A stretch of DNA of 64,000 nt from assembly GCF_002549795.1 (NCBI RefSeq), contig NZ_CP021435.1, forward strand, positions 1,736,001-1,800,000, read 5' to 3'. Origin of the DNA: Halomonas beimenensis (GTDB taxonomy: Bacteria; Pseudomonadota; Gammaproteobacteria; Pseudomonadales; Halomonadaceae). Positions within the stretch are counted from its first letter, which is position 1, and every line of letters begins with the position of its first letter. The translations under genes were made by a program, and so were the position numbers. This document shows, one piece after another, positions 17,285-26,555 of this stretch. The notes under the pieces are model-generated. The model was not told the DNA's origin. It was given only the letters and a program-made list of their open reading frames with translations, and did not search any database.

Positions 17285-17848
17285 ATGGCTTATCTGACAA
17301 AAGAAGCTCTACAGGCCATGGGGTTCAAGGCAGTAGGCAGAAAAGTGAAGGTCAGCGATAAGGCGAGCATCTATAACCCTGAAGCAATCGAGCTTGGGGA
17401 TTACTCACGTATTGACGATTTTTGTGTTGTGTCTGGAAAAGTCACGATTGGGAAATATTGCCACATTACCCCAATGTGCCTGATTGCTGGTGGCTCTCCT
17501 GGTATCACGCTCTCCGATTTCTGCACGTTGGCTTATGGTGTTAAGGTTTTTGCTCAGTCTGATGATTATAGCGGTAGCGCAATGGTAAATTCTTTAATTC
17601 CTAAGAAGTTTAAAAACGAATATCTGGCTGAAGTGATTATAGAAAGGCAAGTAATTATAGGCTCGGCATCAATTGTTTTTCCTGGTGTGACGATCGGTGA
17701 AGGCTGCTCAGTTGGAGCCATGACGCTAGTGAATAAAAGTACTCAGCCTTGGGGAATTTACGCAGGCAACCCCGCCCGTAGAATTAAAGATCGCAAAAAA
17801 GATTTACTCGAATTGGAAGCGCAATTTCTCAAAGAGCAGCGTGAATGA
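17285..17848 (+). CDS. hexapeptide-repeat sugar N-acetyltransferase
   Basis: The 187-residue protein shows the isoleucine-patch of left-handed beta-helix acyltransferases (for example SIYNPEAIELGDYSRIDDF, VTIGKYCHITPMC, VIIGSASIVFPGVTIGEG). The ending WGIYAGNPARRIKDR is typical of the WbbJ/VioB type. Set between wecF and wecE, it most likely N-acetylates the dTDP-4-amino-4,6-dideoxygalactose made by WecE, replacing the GNAT-type WecD of E. coli. That assignment is inference from context. It overlaps wecE by 4 bases. Confidence 0.8.
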   Translation: MAYLTKEALQAMGFKAVGRKVKVSDKASIYNPEAIELGDYSRIDDFCVVSGKVTIGKYCHITPMCLIAGGSPGITLSDFCTLAYGVKVFAQSDDYSGSAMVNSLIPKKFKNEYLAEVIIERQVIIGSASIVFPGVTIGEGCSVGAMTLVNKSTQPWGIYAGNPARRIKDRKKDLLELEAQFLKEQRE

Positions 17849-18975
17849 TTCCATTTAATATGCCACCCTCTACGGGTGATGAAGAGCAGTACATCAAACA
17901 GGCGCTAAAAAGTAACAAGCTATCTGGCGATGGCCAATTCGGCAAGAAATGCCAAGCTTGGTTCGAAGCAAACCTGCCTGCCAGGAAAGCTCTTCTGACG
18001 CCATCCTGCACAGCTGCACTGGAGATGGCTGCTGTATTGATCAACATAGAGCCTGGTGATGAAGTCATCATGCCCAGCTACACTTTCGTTAGTACGGCTA
18101 ATGCCTTCGTTTTGAGAGGAGCCAAAATTGTTTTTGTAGATATTCGTCCTGATACTATGAATATCGATGAATGTCTGATTGAGGCGGCAGTCACGGATAA
18201 AACCCGTGCCATAGTTCCCGTGCACTATGCGGGAGTCAGCTGTGAGATGGATGCCATCATGTCAATAGCAAATCGCCATAAGCTGTATGTAATTGAAGAC
18301 GCAGCCCAAGGCATGATGAGTCATTATAAAGGCCGGGCATTAGGCACCATCGGTCATATGGGAGCATTCAGCTTTCACGAGACGAAGAACTATACCAGTG
18401 GTGGGGAAGGGGGCCTCATCATCATCAATGATGAGCGGTTTGTCGAGCGTGCCGAGATCATTCGGGAAAAAGGCACGAACCGCAGCCAGTTCTTCCGCGG
18501 TATGGTAGATAAATACCAGTGGGTAGACGTTGGCAGCAGCCATCTTCCCAGTGAGTTACAGGCTGCCTATCTTTGGGGGCAGCTTGAGAGCGCGAAGAAG
18601 ATCAACGAGGCGCGGCTCGCTGCTTGGAGATTCTATGATAATAAACTCCGGCCGCTGGTCAATGAAGGCTGCATAGAGCTAGCGTCAATTCCTTCTGACT
18701 GTGCTCATAATGCACATATGTTCTATCTGAAAACAGTAGACATGGAAGAGCGTACGGCTTTGTTAGAGCATTTGAGGCATCGAGATATCTTGGCAGTGTT
18801 TCATTATGTACCGTTGCACACGGCCAAAGCTGGAAGCGACCATGGCCGTTTTTATGGAACAGATCACTTTACCACTACTGAAAGTGAGCGCTTGGTAAGA
18901 TTGCCCTTGTGGTTTGGGATAGAGCAGGAAGTTCAGCAGCAAGTGATCGACGCAATCTTTGAGTTCTACCAGTGA
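17845..18975 (+). CDS. wecE: dTDP-4-amino-4,6-dideoxygalactose transaminase
   Basis: The 376-residue product matches the WecE/RffA family of PLP-dependent sugar aminotransferases. Residues PSCTAALEMAAVLI and EVIMPSYTFVSTANAFVLRGA form the N-terminal part, and the PLP lysine is Lys181 in HETKNYTSGGEGG. The enzyme turns dTDP-4-keto-6-deoxyglucose from RfbB into dTDP-Fuc4N using glutamate. It sits between the acetyltransferase (4-bp overlap) and wzx (GTGA overlap), a tight operon that supports a Fuc4NAc-containing repeat unit. Confidence 0.9.
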   Translation: MIPFNMPPSTGDEEQYIKQALKSNKLSGDGQFGKKCQAWFEANLPARKALLTPSCTAALEMAAVLINIEPGDEVIMPSYTFVSTANAFVLRGAKIVFVDIRPDTMNIDECLIEAAVTDKTRAIVPVHYAGVSCEMDAIMSIANRHKLYVIEDAAQGMMSHYKGRALGTIGHMGAFSFHETKNYTSGGEGGLIIINDERFVERAEIIREKGTNRSQFFRGMVDKYQWVDVGSSHLPSELQAAYLWGQLESAKKINEARLAAWRFYDNKLRPLVNEGCIELASIPSDCAHNAHMFYLKTVDMEERTALLEHLRHRDILAVFHYVPLHTAKAGSDHGRFYGTDHFTTTESERLVRLPLWFGIEQEVQQQVIDAIFEFYQ

Positions 18976-20402
18976 CCCCTAAAAAAATTGCTGCTTTCAC
19001 AATAGGCCCTTTAGGCGCCGCTCTGCTAGGTTTTATCACACTTCCGATTATTACCTGGTTTTTCTCCCAAGAAGATGTGGGAAGAATGTCTATGCTTCAG
19101 GTAGCTATCGGATTTAGTACACTATTTTTTAGTCTTGGTCTTGATCAAGCATATGTACGTGAGTTTCATGAAGTCTCCGAAAAATCATCATTGTTGAAAG
19201 TTGCTTTTCTTCCTGGGCTTACCCTGCTGACAATCACATTGCTGACTGTACTAATGTTTGGTGATGCCTTGGCAGATTTGTTATTTGAGATTCCAAAGAA
19301 ACATCTCAGCCTACTGGGAGCAATTGCTTTGCTTGCGGCATTTGTCTCTCGTTTCCTATCGCTAGTGTTGAGAATGAACGAGCAGGGTATTGCTTTTTCG
19401 ATGAGTCAAGTTCTACCGAAGCTTTTAATGTTAGTGGTGATTGGTGCGTATGTGTTGATTGACGCTGAAAAGTCGCTAACAAACCTTGTGATCGCTAACA
19501 CATCAGCTCTTGTTTTTGTATCTGTGGTGTTTGCGTATAATACGCGACGTGAATGGTTAGCCAGTGTTACGGCGCCGCTTAATATTCAGCTTCTAAAGCA
19601 TATGCTTCGATTTGGTTTTCCGCTTATTATAGGTGGTATAGCTTTCTGGGGTCTCACTGCAATAGATAAAATATTTTTGCGTACTCTTGCAAGTTTTGAA
19701 GAGCTTGGTTTGTACTCGGTAGCTGTCAGTTTTGCTGCTGCAGCCACTATTCTGCAAAGTGTGTTTTCCACCGTCTGGGCACCTACCGTTTATAAATGGG
19801 CAAGCAAAGGCGAAGGTTTAGAGAATGTTAATAAAGTAATTAGATATATGTTGGCTCTTGTTGTCCTAGCATTCTGCTTGGCAGGGCTTCTTTCTTGGCT
19901 TGTTACTTTTTTCCTTCCGCCGAAATACACTGCAGTACAGTGGATCGTTGTATCCTGCTTAGGCTTTCCATTACTTTATACTCTGTCTGAAACTACGGTA
20001 GTGGGCATTGGGATTTCCAAGCGTAGCAGCTTCGCTATGGTGGCCGCGGTCTTGAGTTTGGCAATAAATCTGCTAGGTAACTGGCTGTTGATCCCGCACT
20101 TTGGTGCTTCAGGAGCGGCAGCAACCACTTGCTTTTCCTTTTGGGTGTTTTTCCTGCTTAGAACTGAGTTTTCTATATATCTTTGGAAACGTATTCCTAG
20201 GTTGTTGCTTTATTCCCTTACTCTTTCTTGCGTTTTTGGAGCCACTATTTTCACCTTGTGGGGTGAGTCATTAAGCATCTTGATGGCAGCTTATTGGACT
20301 CTGTTGCTATGTTATGCTAGTTACGCTTTTAAAAGTGAAATTAGATGTGTTGTCTTTTTTCTTTTAAAGAAGAGTCCAGTTAATGGAGCCACTCACATCT
20401 AA
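18972..20402 (+). CDS. wzx: Wzx polysaccharide flippase
   Basis: The 476-residue protein is almost entirely hydrophobic with about 12 predicted membrane helices and belongs to the MATE-like Wzx/RfbX group, starting with FTIGPLGAALLGFITLPIITWFF. It would move the undecaprenyl-linked repeat unit across the inner membrane for polymerisation by Wzy. The GTG start overlaps the wecE stop. AT-rich composition matches wecF and wecE, so the four genes probably arrived together. Confidence 0.88.
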   Translation: MTPKKIAAFTIGPLGAALLGFITLPIITWFFSQEDVGRMSMLQVAIGFSTLFFSLGLDQAYVREFHEVSEKSSLLKVAFLPGLTLLTITLLTVLMFGDALADLLFEIPKKHLSLLGAIALLAAFVSRFLSLVLRMNEQGIAFSMSQVLPKLLMLVVIGAYVLIDAEKSLTNLVIANTSALVFVSVVFAYNTRREWLASVTAPLNIQLLKHMLRFGFPLIIGGIAFWGLTAIDKIFLRTLASFEELGLYSVAVSFAAAATILQSVFSTVWAPTVYKWASKGEGLENVNKVIRYMLALVVLAFCLAGLLSWLVTFFLPPKYTAVQWIVVSCLGFPLLYTLSETTVVGIGISKRSSFAMVAAVLSLAINLLGNWLLIPHFGASGAAATTCFSFWVFFLLRTEFSIYLWKRIPRLLLYSLTLSCVFGATIFTLWGESLSILMAAYWTLLLCYASYAFKSEIRCVVFFLLKKSPVNGATHI

Positions 20403-20565
20403 TAGTGCCTTTCTGGATAAGTACCTGTTTCGAACTCCATGACGACTTTCGACTCCTTCAATAGAAATACGATGCAGTATTATTTTGATAACCAACTTTG
20501 GAGCTGGACCATCAGGGTTCAGTCTCGTAGTTACCGCGCGATCGATTGTGCACTGGGAGCACGCT

Positions 20566-21462
20566 ATGAGGATTCTTCTCCTAGGTAAGAACGGGCAAGT
20601 AGGATGGGAGCTGCAGCGAGCTCTCGCGCCACTGGGTAATATCATCGCCCTTGATCGCCATGGTCACAATGGCCTTATTGGTGATGTCGCGGATCTCGAA
20701 GGACTTCGTGCCACGTTACGCGTGATCAAGCCCCAGGTGATCGTCAATGCCGCCGCCTACACGGCAGTGGACAGTGCCGAGGAGGAACACGACTTGGCGA
20801 CAACGCTCAATGCTGATGCTCCCCGGGTGCTTTCGGAAGAAGCGAAAGTCTTAAATGCCTTCTTGGTGCACTACTCAACCGACTACGTGTTCGATGGAAG
20901 CGGTAACGCCCCTTGGAAAGAAGTCGATCTCCCCTCTCCGCTGAACCACTACGGGGCCAGCAAGCTCGCGGGTGAGCGCTACATCCAAGATAGTGGCTGC
21001 CGGCACCTAATCTTTCGTACTAGCTGGGTCTATGCCGCACGGGGTCATAACTTCCTTGCCACCATGTCGCAATTGATACGAGAGCGCGATGCTTTGCAAG
21101 TTGTCGACGATCAGTTCGGTGCCCCCACTGGCGCCGAGCTGATCGCGGACGTCACTGCCTTGGCCATGCCCAAGGCCTATCGCGACCCGCTACGAGAAGG
21201 GCTCTATCACCTGGCGGCAAGCAGGACAACAACCTGGTGCGGATATGCCACCTTCATAGCCGAATACTTGCAAGAGCAGGGCATTGCAACACAGGCCAAA
21301 GCCGAGCGCATTGAGGCGGTTCCCACCAGCGCCTGGCCTACTCCCGCCGCGCGCCCACTCAACTCTCGGCTCGACACGTCGAAGCTCGAACGCACTTTCG
21401 ACCTGACCATGCCTCACTGGCAGGATGGCGTCGCCCGCGTACTCCGCGAAACTCATTGGTAA
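20566..21462 (+). CDS. rfbD: dTDP-4-dehydrorhamnose reductase
   Basis: The 298-residue SDR enzyme begins with [17 protein letters not shown] and has [13 protein letters not shown], the [11 protein letters not shown] active-site segment and YGASKLAGE. These are RmlD hallmarks. It reduces dTDP-4-keto-rhamnose to dTDP-L-rhamnose. The ATG at 20566 has GGGAGC upstream and gives the conserved N-terminus. It is the first of three tightly packed genes (rfbD, rfbA, rfbC). GC content returns to the host-like level. Confidence 0.95.
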   Translation: MRILLLGKNGQVGWELQRALAPLGNIIALDRHGHNGLIGDVADLEGLRATLRVIKPQVIVNAAAYTAVDSAEEEHDLATTLNADAPRVLSEEAKVLNAFLVHYSTDYVFDGSGNAPWKEVDLPSPLNHYGASKLAGERYIQDSGCRHLIFRTSWVYAARGHNFLATMSQLIRERDALQVVDDQFGAPTGAELIADVTALAMPKAYRDPLREGLYHLAASRTTTWCGYATFIAEYLQEQGIATQAKAERIEAVPTSAWPTPAARPLNSRLDTSKLERTFDLTMPHWQDGVARVLRETHW

Positions 21463-21475
21463 ACAAGGACCCGAC

Positions 21476-22354
21476 ATGGCACGCAAAGGCATTGTACTGG
21501 CCGGCGGTTCTGGCACGCGCCTTTATCCCATAACTAAAGGCATCTCCAAGCAGCTATTGCCCATCTACGACAAGCCGATGATCTACTACCCGCTATCGGT
21601 GCTAATGCTGGCGGGCATTCAGGAAATTCTGATCATCACCACACCCGAGGATCAGGAGGGCTTCCAACGTCTGCTCGGTGATGGGAGTCAATTCGGCATC
21701 GCGCTGAGCTACGCCGTTCAGCCCAGCCCTGATGGCCTCGCCCAGGCTTTTCTCATCGGTGAGCATTTTATTGGTGACGAATCGGTCTGTCTGGTGCTGG
21801 GCGACAACATCTACCATGGTCCCGGACTTTCCAAGCAACTGCAGGCCGCCAACGCTAGGAAGAGCGGCGCTACGGTGTTCGGCTACCGGGTTACCGATCC
21901 AGAACGTTTCGGCGTGGTGGAGTTCGATGAGAACCAGCGTGCCCTTTCAATCGAGGAGAAGCCGGATACACCCAAATCCCCTTACGCGGTGACGGGTCTC
22001 TACTTCTATGACAATGACGTGGTCGAAATCGCCAAGCAAGTAGAGCCTTCTCATCGTGGCGAGTTAGAGATCACAAGCGTCAACCAGGCTTATCTTGAGC
22101 GGGGTGACCTCAACGTTGAACTGCTAGGCCGCGGCTATGCCTGGCTGGACACCGGTACCTTCGATTCACTGCACGAAGCTTCGGGCTTCATCGAAACCTT
22201 GGAGAAGCGCCAAGGCCTGAAAGTAGCCTGCCTGGAAGAAGTGGCCTACCGAATGGGGTATATAACTCGCGAGGCGTTGCTGGCACAAGCCGACGAGCTG
22301 AAGAAGAATAGCTATGGGGCCTACCTCAAACAGCTAGTCGAGCAGGGGGCTTGA
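21476..22354 (+). CDS. rfbA: glucose-1-phosphate thymidylyltransferase
   Basis: The 292-residue product carries the nucleotidyltransferase motif [14 protein letters not shown], followed by [18 protein letters not shown] and GDNIYHG, all characteristic of RmlA. It makes dTDP-glucose from dTTP and glucose 1-phosphate, the first step of both the rhamnose and Fuc4NAc branches. It starts 13 bp after rfbD with AAGGA upstream and ends 8 bp before the rfbC start. Confidence 0.96.
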   Translation: MARKGIVLAGGSGTRLYPITKGISKQLLPIYDKPMIYYPLSVLMLAGIQEILIITTPEDQEGFQRLLGDGSQFGIALSYAVQPSPDGLAQAFLIGEHFIGDESVCLVLGDNIYHGPGLSKQLQAANARKSGATVFGYRVTDPERFGVVEFDENQRALSIEEKPDTPKSPYAVTGLYFYDNDVVEIAKQVEPSHRGELEITSVNQAYLERGDLNVELLGRGYAWLDTGTFDSLHEASGFIETLEKRQGLKVACLEEVAYRMGYITREALLAQADELKKNSYGAYLKQLVEQGA

Positions 22355-22362
22355 GACATTCC

Positions 22363-22911
22363 ATGGACGTGATTGATACTCGTATCCCTGACGTTAAGCT
22401 GATCAAGCCTAGGGTGTTCGGAGACTCGCGCGGCTTCTTCATGGAGACTTGGAACGCCCGCACCTTTGCCGAGGCCGGTATCGACGCCACCTTCGTGCAG
22501 GACAACCACAGTCGCTCGGTTCAGCACACTTTGCGCGGTTTGCACTACCAGATCAAAGCCCCTCAGGGAAAGCTGGTGCGAGTCACCAGTGGCGAGGTGT
22601 TTGACGTTGCGGTGGACCTTCGTAAAAGCTCGCCCACTTTCGGCTTGTGGGTTGGGGAGTTTCTATCCGAAGAGAATCAGCACCAGCTATGGGTGCCTCC
22701 TGGCTTTGCACACGGTTTCTATGTAACCAGCGATACTGCGGATTTTATTTACAAGTGTACAGATTTTTATGCCCCTGAGAGCGAAAGGTGTATATTTTGG
22801 AATGATCAATTTTTAAACATCGATTGGCCAATTGAAAAAGGAAGCTTTCCTATAATTTCAAAAAAAGATAAATTAGGTAGCTATTTTGAAGATTCTGACT
22901 ATTTTGTTTAG
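22363..22911 (+). CDS. rfbC: dTDP-4-dehydrorhamnose 3,5-epimerase
   Basis: The 182-residue cupin-fold protein has FGDSRGFFMETWN, QDNHSRSVQHTLRGLHYQ with the catalytic His, and WVPPGFAHGFYV, as expected for RmlC. It converts dTDP-4-keto-6-deoxyglucose to the L-lyxo form used by RfbD. The last 55 or so codons (from about 22740) shift abruptly to AT-rich codon use while still encoding family-like sequence. This suggests the 3' end was exchanged with a foreign rfbC by recombination. Confidence 0.94.
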   Translation: MDVIDTRIPDVKLIKPRVFGDSRGFFMETWNARTFAEAGIDATFVQDNHSRSVQHTLRGLHYQIKAPQGKLVRVTSGEVFDVAVDLRKSSPTFGLWVGEFLSEENQHQLWVPPGFAHGFYVTSDTADFIYKCTDFYAPESERCIFWNDQFLNIDWPIEKGSFPIISKKDKLGSYFEDSDYFV

Positions 22912-23262
22912 AAATTGACGCGCCAAGATGACCAGTTCCTTGTTGAGATGCAGTCATAATAATTGTAAAAATCTTTAATTTAAGAGGAGCGCGATTATAA
23001 TCGATTGTCGGTTCGATATTCTTTGCTGAGTTGTTGGTAGGTGAAGAATAAACAACCAGAGTGAGTGCCTATGAATTTGACTAACAATAGTGGGTGCTCG
23101 TTTAGCCGGCGCATGTAGAGTCCAGAGGATCAAATGGGCTATAGAAATCATTTTTAGCTGGCGGACAAGTAGCTTCTTTCGTAATTTATCCGGGGCAGAG
23201 GCGTAGTCATTAAGTTGCATAAGCAAGATACGAGAGTTATAGTCAAATCTGGTGGATGGCAG
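22912..23262. other. AT-rich spacer without a supportable gene
   Basis: The 351 bp between rfbC and the IS256 pseudogene are AT-rich and show no convincing start, domain or RNA. It is probably what remains of foreign DNA adjoining the mosaic rfbC end. Confidence 0.5.
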
Positions 23263-24472
23263 TCAGGCGGCAGTCCTGTCTGACTGATCGATTACCTGCT
23301 CCCCATCTTGAAACCGGTCGTTGTTCACGACCAGCTCCAGCTTGCTGAACCCCTTGATGCGCTTCTCGGCGCTTTGGAGCAGCTTGAAGACCATCGCCAG
23401 GGACCCGCGGTTCCGGCTCCGCTTGCTCCGCAGGCGAACCGTGGCGAAGGTCGACTCGATCGGGTTGGTGGTGCGGATATGCACCCAGTACTCTGCCGGA
23501 TAGTCATAGAACGCCAGCTGCTCGTCCCGATCCTTGGCCAGGCACCCCATTGCGTTGGGATACTTGGCCTAGAAGCGTTTCAGGGTGCGATCGAAGGCCT
23601 TGTGCGCCTCGTCGCGGGTCTCGGCCATCCAGATGTCATGGAGGTCGGCCTTCACCCTGGGCTGCACCGATTTCGGCAGCTTACTCAGTACGTTAGCAGT
23701 CTTGTGGACCCAGCAGCGCTGGTGGTCCGTCTCCGGGTAAATCTTACTCAGAGCCGCCCAGAACCCCATGGCACCGTCGCCCACTGCCAGCTTGGGGGCC
23801 GTGGTCAGGCCACGCCCACGCAGGCCCGTCATCAGCGTCTCCCAACTGGCCGCCGACTCGCGGAAGCCGTCCTCGACGGCCACCAGTTCCTTGTGGCCCT
23901 GCTCGGTTACCCCGATATGATCACCAACAGGCACAGGCGGTCATCCAGGCGCACGTTGCTGTACACCCCGTCGGCCCACCAATAGACGTAGCGACGGTCT
24001 GACAGGTCCCGCTGCCGCCACTCGGCATGCTCGTCTTCCCACTGCTTCTTGAGCCGTGACACCGTGTTGGCTGACAGCCCCTTGGCCTGGTCGCCCAGCA
24101 GCGCCGCCTGGGCCTCTTGGTAGTCGCCGGTGGAGATCCCTTCAGGTAGAGCCAGGGGATCAGCTCCTCGATGCTGCGGGCACGCTTGAGGTAGGGCGGC
24201 AGCAGGGGGCTGTTGAAGCGAGCGCCACCGCCGCTGCGATCACGCACCTTGAGCACCTGCGCGCTGACATCCCCGATCCCGGTCTGGACCGTGCGCTCGG
24301 GCAGGTAGCCGTTGCGGACCACGGCCTGACGTCCATCGTCGAGCCGCTGATCGGCATACTGCGCCAGCAAGCTGGTCAGCTCGGCCTCGACGGCCTTGGC
24401 GATCAAGTCACGGGCGCCTTGGCGCAGCACCTCGTGCAGCGGATTAGCGACCTGGGGTTCTGGTTGTGAAAG
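23263..24472 (-). pseudogene. IS256-family transposase, broken
   Basis: Read in pieces on the minus strand this is an IS256/mutator transposase: [22 protein letters not shown] at the N-terminus, then GVTEQGHKELVAVEDGFRES, the DHQRCWVHKTANVLSKLP signature and RTTNPIESTFATVRLR. It is disabled by a frameshift near 24137, another near 23922 and an in-frame TAG at about 23570. The N-terminal codons run into the right end of an IS3-type element, so the element's own left end is missing. It cannot transpose unaided. Confidence 0.88.
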
Positions 24473-24474
24473 AG

Positions 24475-24533
24475 CCCGGAGGCCTTCGAGGCCCGAATGA
24501 TCGCTTAGATCGGTGTCCACGATTGCTGGGTAA
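24475..24533 (+). mobile_element. 59-bp right-end fragment of an IS3-family element
   Basis: This stretch is the same as 31081-31139, the last codons and right inverted repeat of the IS3 at 29893-31143, apart from one base. It joins directly to the truncated IS256 gene, which suggests deletion or recombination between IS copies. Confidence 0.85.
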
Positions 24534-24647
24534 AATAAAAAAGCTGGAACCGGAGCATGTCTTCGAGCACTGGGTTTTAATGAAGGTAAAGAGGTAACAA
24601 TGACACTAAAAAGTGGAAAAATATCAATCCTGACTTGGAATAATTAA

Positions 24648-25730
24648 ATGCAAATAATTGCTATTCAGGATCGGCAGATAAAAAACCATCTCGCTGGTTT
24701 GGAGAGGTTGGCAGAACGTCGTAAGAAAAATTTAGAGTACCACCAGTTTTCTATTTTGAGGCCAATTTTAGCTAGCTTAGTGAAATTTGATGTTCAACGT
24801 ATAAGTAGTGAAATGAAATTAGCGGCACGCTTCTTATGGTTGTTATTGCGTCTTCCTCTCATGAAGCGTTCAATAATTATTCTTGGCATCGCCCCATATG
24901 ATATTCGCATAGTTCTACTCTGCCCTTTTTTAGCTCGCCACCATGTCTATATGCATAATTCCTGGCCAACGTGGTCTCCATTGGCAACTAGCCCGAAGCC
25001 GAAGTACTTCGGACTTACTTGCAAAATCTGGCGGCATCTAGTCCCATCTATGGCCAAGGGAATTTTTTGTGTTAGCCAAGCGACAGCTGATTCGATTCGC
25101 TACCATTATCCGAACTGGCCGGAATGCACAATCGTAGGACACAGCATTGATGAATCTTGGATTATAACTCACGATGAATTAATGACGAAGGGCTGGTCAA
25201 GGAATGTAGTTTATGTCGGCCGCATGGTAGCAGAAAAAGGCATAGAAGACCTAATCAAATTAGCTACTAAACTACCAGACTTCCAGTTCCATTTCGTGGG
25301 GTCAGGACCGATGGTCGATACGGTCCTCAATGCGGAATTACCAAATACCCGTTGCTATGGCCATGTTTCCTCTCGATCCGAAATGGCTCGTATTATCGAT
25401 ACTTGTTCCATCATTGCACAGCCGAGTAAATCGACTAGCAGCTGGACAGAAGCCTTTGGAATCGGCGTACTGGAGGGCATGGCTCGGGGATTAGTGCCAA
25501 TTACTACTGATTCCTACGGATCGCTTGCGGTACTTGGACCAGGCTTGCGGAATCTGGCTGTACCGCAAGATGATTACGTGTCACAATTTCTTTCTTTTGC
25601 GAGATCTTTCGATACCTCAAGAAACATGGCGTTGCGAGTCAAGTCCTGGGAACGTGCAGCTTCTTTTAGTACAGATGCCATCGCAACGATTTGGGAAAGC
25701 CTACTTGTGCGGACCGAAGCACTGGCTTGA
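24648..25730 (+). CDS. glycosyltransferase family 4 protein
   Basis: The 360-residue product has the GT-B plan of GT4 enzymes. The C-terminal nucleotide-sugar domain begins with NVVYVGRMVAEKGIEDLI (about residues 183-200) and includes FHFVGSGPMVD and the E-x7-E region EAFGIGVLEGMARGLVP near 269-285. It would add one sugar to the lipid-linked repeat unit in the cytoplasm; donor and linkage cannot be read from sequence. It is AT-rich like the neighbouring variable genes. No clear ribosome site precedes the ATG. Confidence 0.85.
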   Translation: MQIIAIQDRQIKNHLAGLERLAERRKKNLEYHQFSILRPILASLVKFDVQRISSEMKLAARFLWLLLRLPLMKRSIIILGIAPYDIRIVLLCPFLARHHVYMHNSWPTWSPLATSPKPKYFGLTCKIWRHLVPSMAKGIFCVSQATADSIRYHYPNWPECTIVGHSIDESWIITHDELMTKGWSRNVVYVGRMVAEKGIEDLIKLATKLPDFQFHFVGSGPMVDTVLNAELPNTRCYGHVSSRSEMARIIDTCSIIAQPSKSTSSWTEAFGIGVLEGMARGLVPITTDSYGSLAVLGPGLRNLAVPQDDYVSQFLSFARSFDTSRNMALRVKSWERAASFSTDAIATIWESLLVRTEALA

Positions 25731-26111
25731 TGCATTTAACGGTCTGAATATTTCGTGAAATCAGGTCTGCGGTAATAACAGGCTTGTTGATAAAGCCGGC
25801 GCACACGCAACAAGCTTTAATATTTTTAGGGTAAAGAGCACTGCAGATCTTTATTGTATGCCTTCGCTCATTTTTTGGCGTTCAAGGATTTTTGCCACAT
25901 TAAATCCGCACTTGATCGAGTTGTCGAGCCTAAGCATGTGATGGCATTAATTATGGCGACGTTACCACTAAGAAGAATGGTTTCCGGTTACAGAAATTTT
26001 CATCGTTTGTTACATTTCAAAATATTAAATATTACTTCGGCTTGCTTGCTAAGCCTTATTCCAGCATGTTAAGTGTTAAGCTAGGTTGGACACGAGATCG
26101 GCATCTCTAAA

Positions 26112-26174
26112 GAATTTTGAAGGCAGCAGCTTGGGTACCACGGCTTGCCGGTGCTCCTCGGTGTAACGGGGCAT
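26112..26174 (-). mobile_element. 5' fragment of an IS3-type orfA
   Basis: A minus-strand ATG at 26174, preceded by AAAGGAGATACAC, begins MPRYTEEHRQAVVPKLLPS and then the similarity stops. This is the usual N-terminus of an IS3-type OrfA. Only about 20 codons and the leader (to about 26230) remain. Confidence 0.55.
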
Positions 26175-26239
26175 GTGTATCTCCTTTCGCCCCCTGGTCG
26201 GTTTATAAGAACAGTGTATCAGAGGGCACGACACTCATC

Positions 26240-26442
26240 CTGACACTGGGGGTTACCATGCTTTCATTTTTGCTCTTTCCTCAGGAGTGGCATGCATTGG
26301 CACTTACTGGTCTCACAACTATGAAGAGCTATACAAGGATTACGAAGTACAGGGTCTTTTAATAAAATGTAAGAATCATGACGCAATTGCAACGATGGCA
26401 GATAAACCATTTTGGAAAATTCCAGCATTGAAGTGGGACTGA
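26240..26442 (+). pseudogene. C-terminal fragment, possible polysaccharide pyruvyltransferase
   Basis: One frame reads GYHAFIFALSSGVACIGTYW, then NYEELYKDYEVQGLL and ends KPFWKIPALKWD before TGA at 26440-26442. The His-Ala-x-Ile-Phe-Ala pattern followed by a Tyr and an acidic helix resembles the C-terminal part of CsaB/PssK-type pyruvyltransferases. There is no start; the 5' end is replaced by IS sequence. The family call is tentative. Confidence 0.35.
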
Positions 26443-26555
26443 AAGGAAAAGTAAAATGCAGTATTGCGACATCTAAAGCGTTGTTGTAAAAGTGTGAATA
26501 TTTGATTTCATTCTTGGCGTATCAACCTTTCAGCCTTTAACGACTTGGGGTATTA

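Larger units (their letters stand above)
25731..26555. other. 825-bp stretch of gene and IS fragments
   Basis: No intact gene is visible. Two fragments can be recognised: the 5' end of an IS transposase on the minus strand (26112-26174) and a plus-strand C-terminal fragment resembling a polysaccharide pyruvyltransferase (about 26240-26442). The part from 25731 to 26080 has no recognisable content. Confidence 0.55.

Noticed and set aside
22975..23226. 83-codon minus-strand frame in the AT-rich spacer after rfbC
   Set aside because: It has no ribosome site, no hydrophobic or domain pattern beyond chance, and unusual residue composition.
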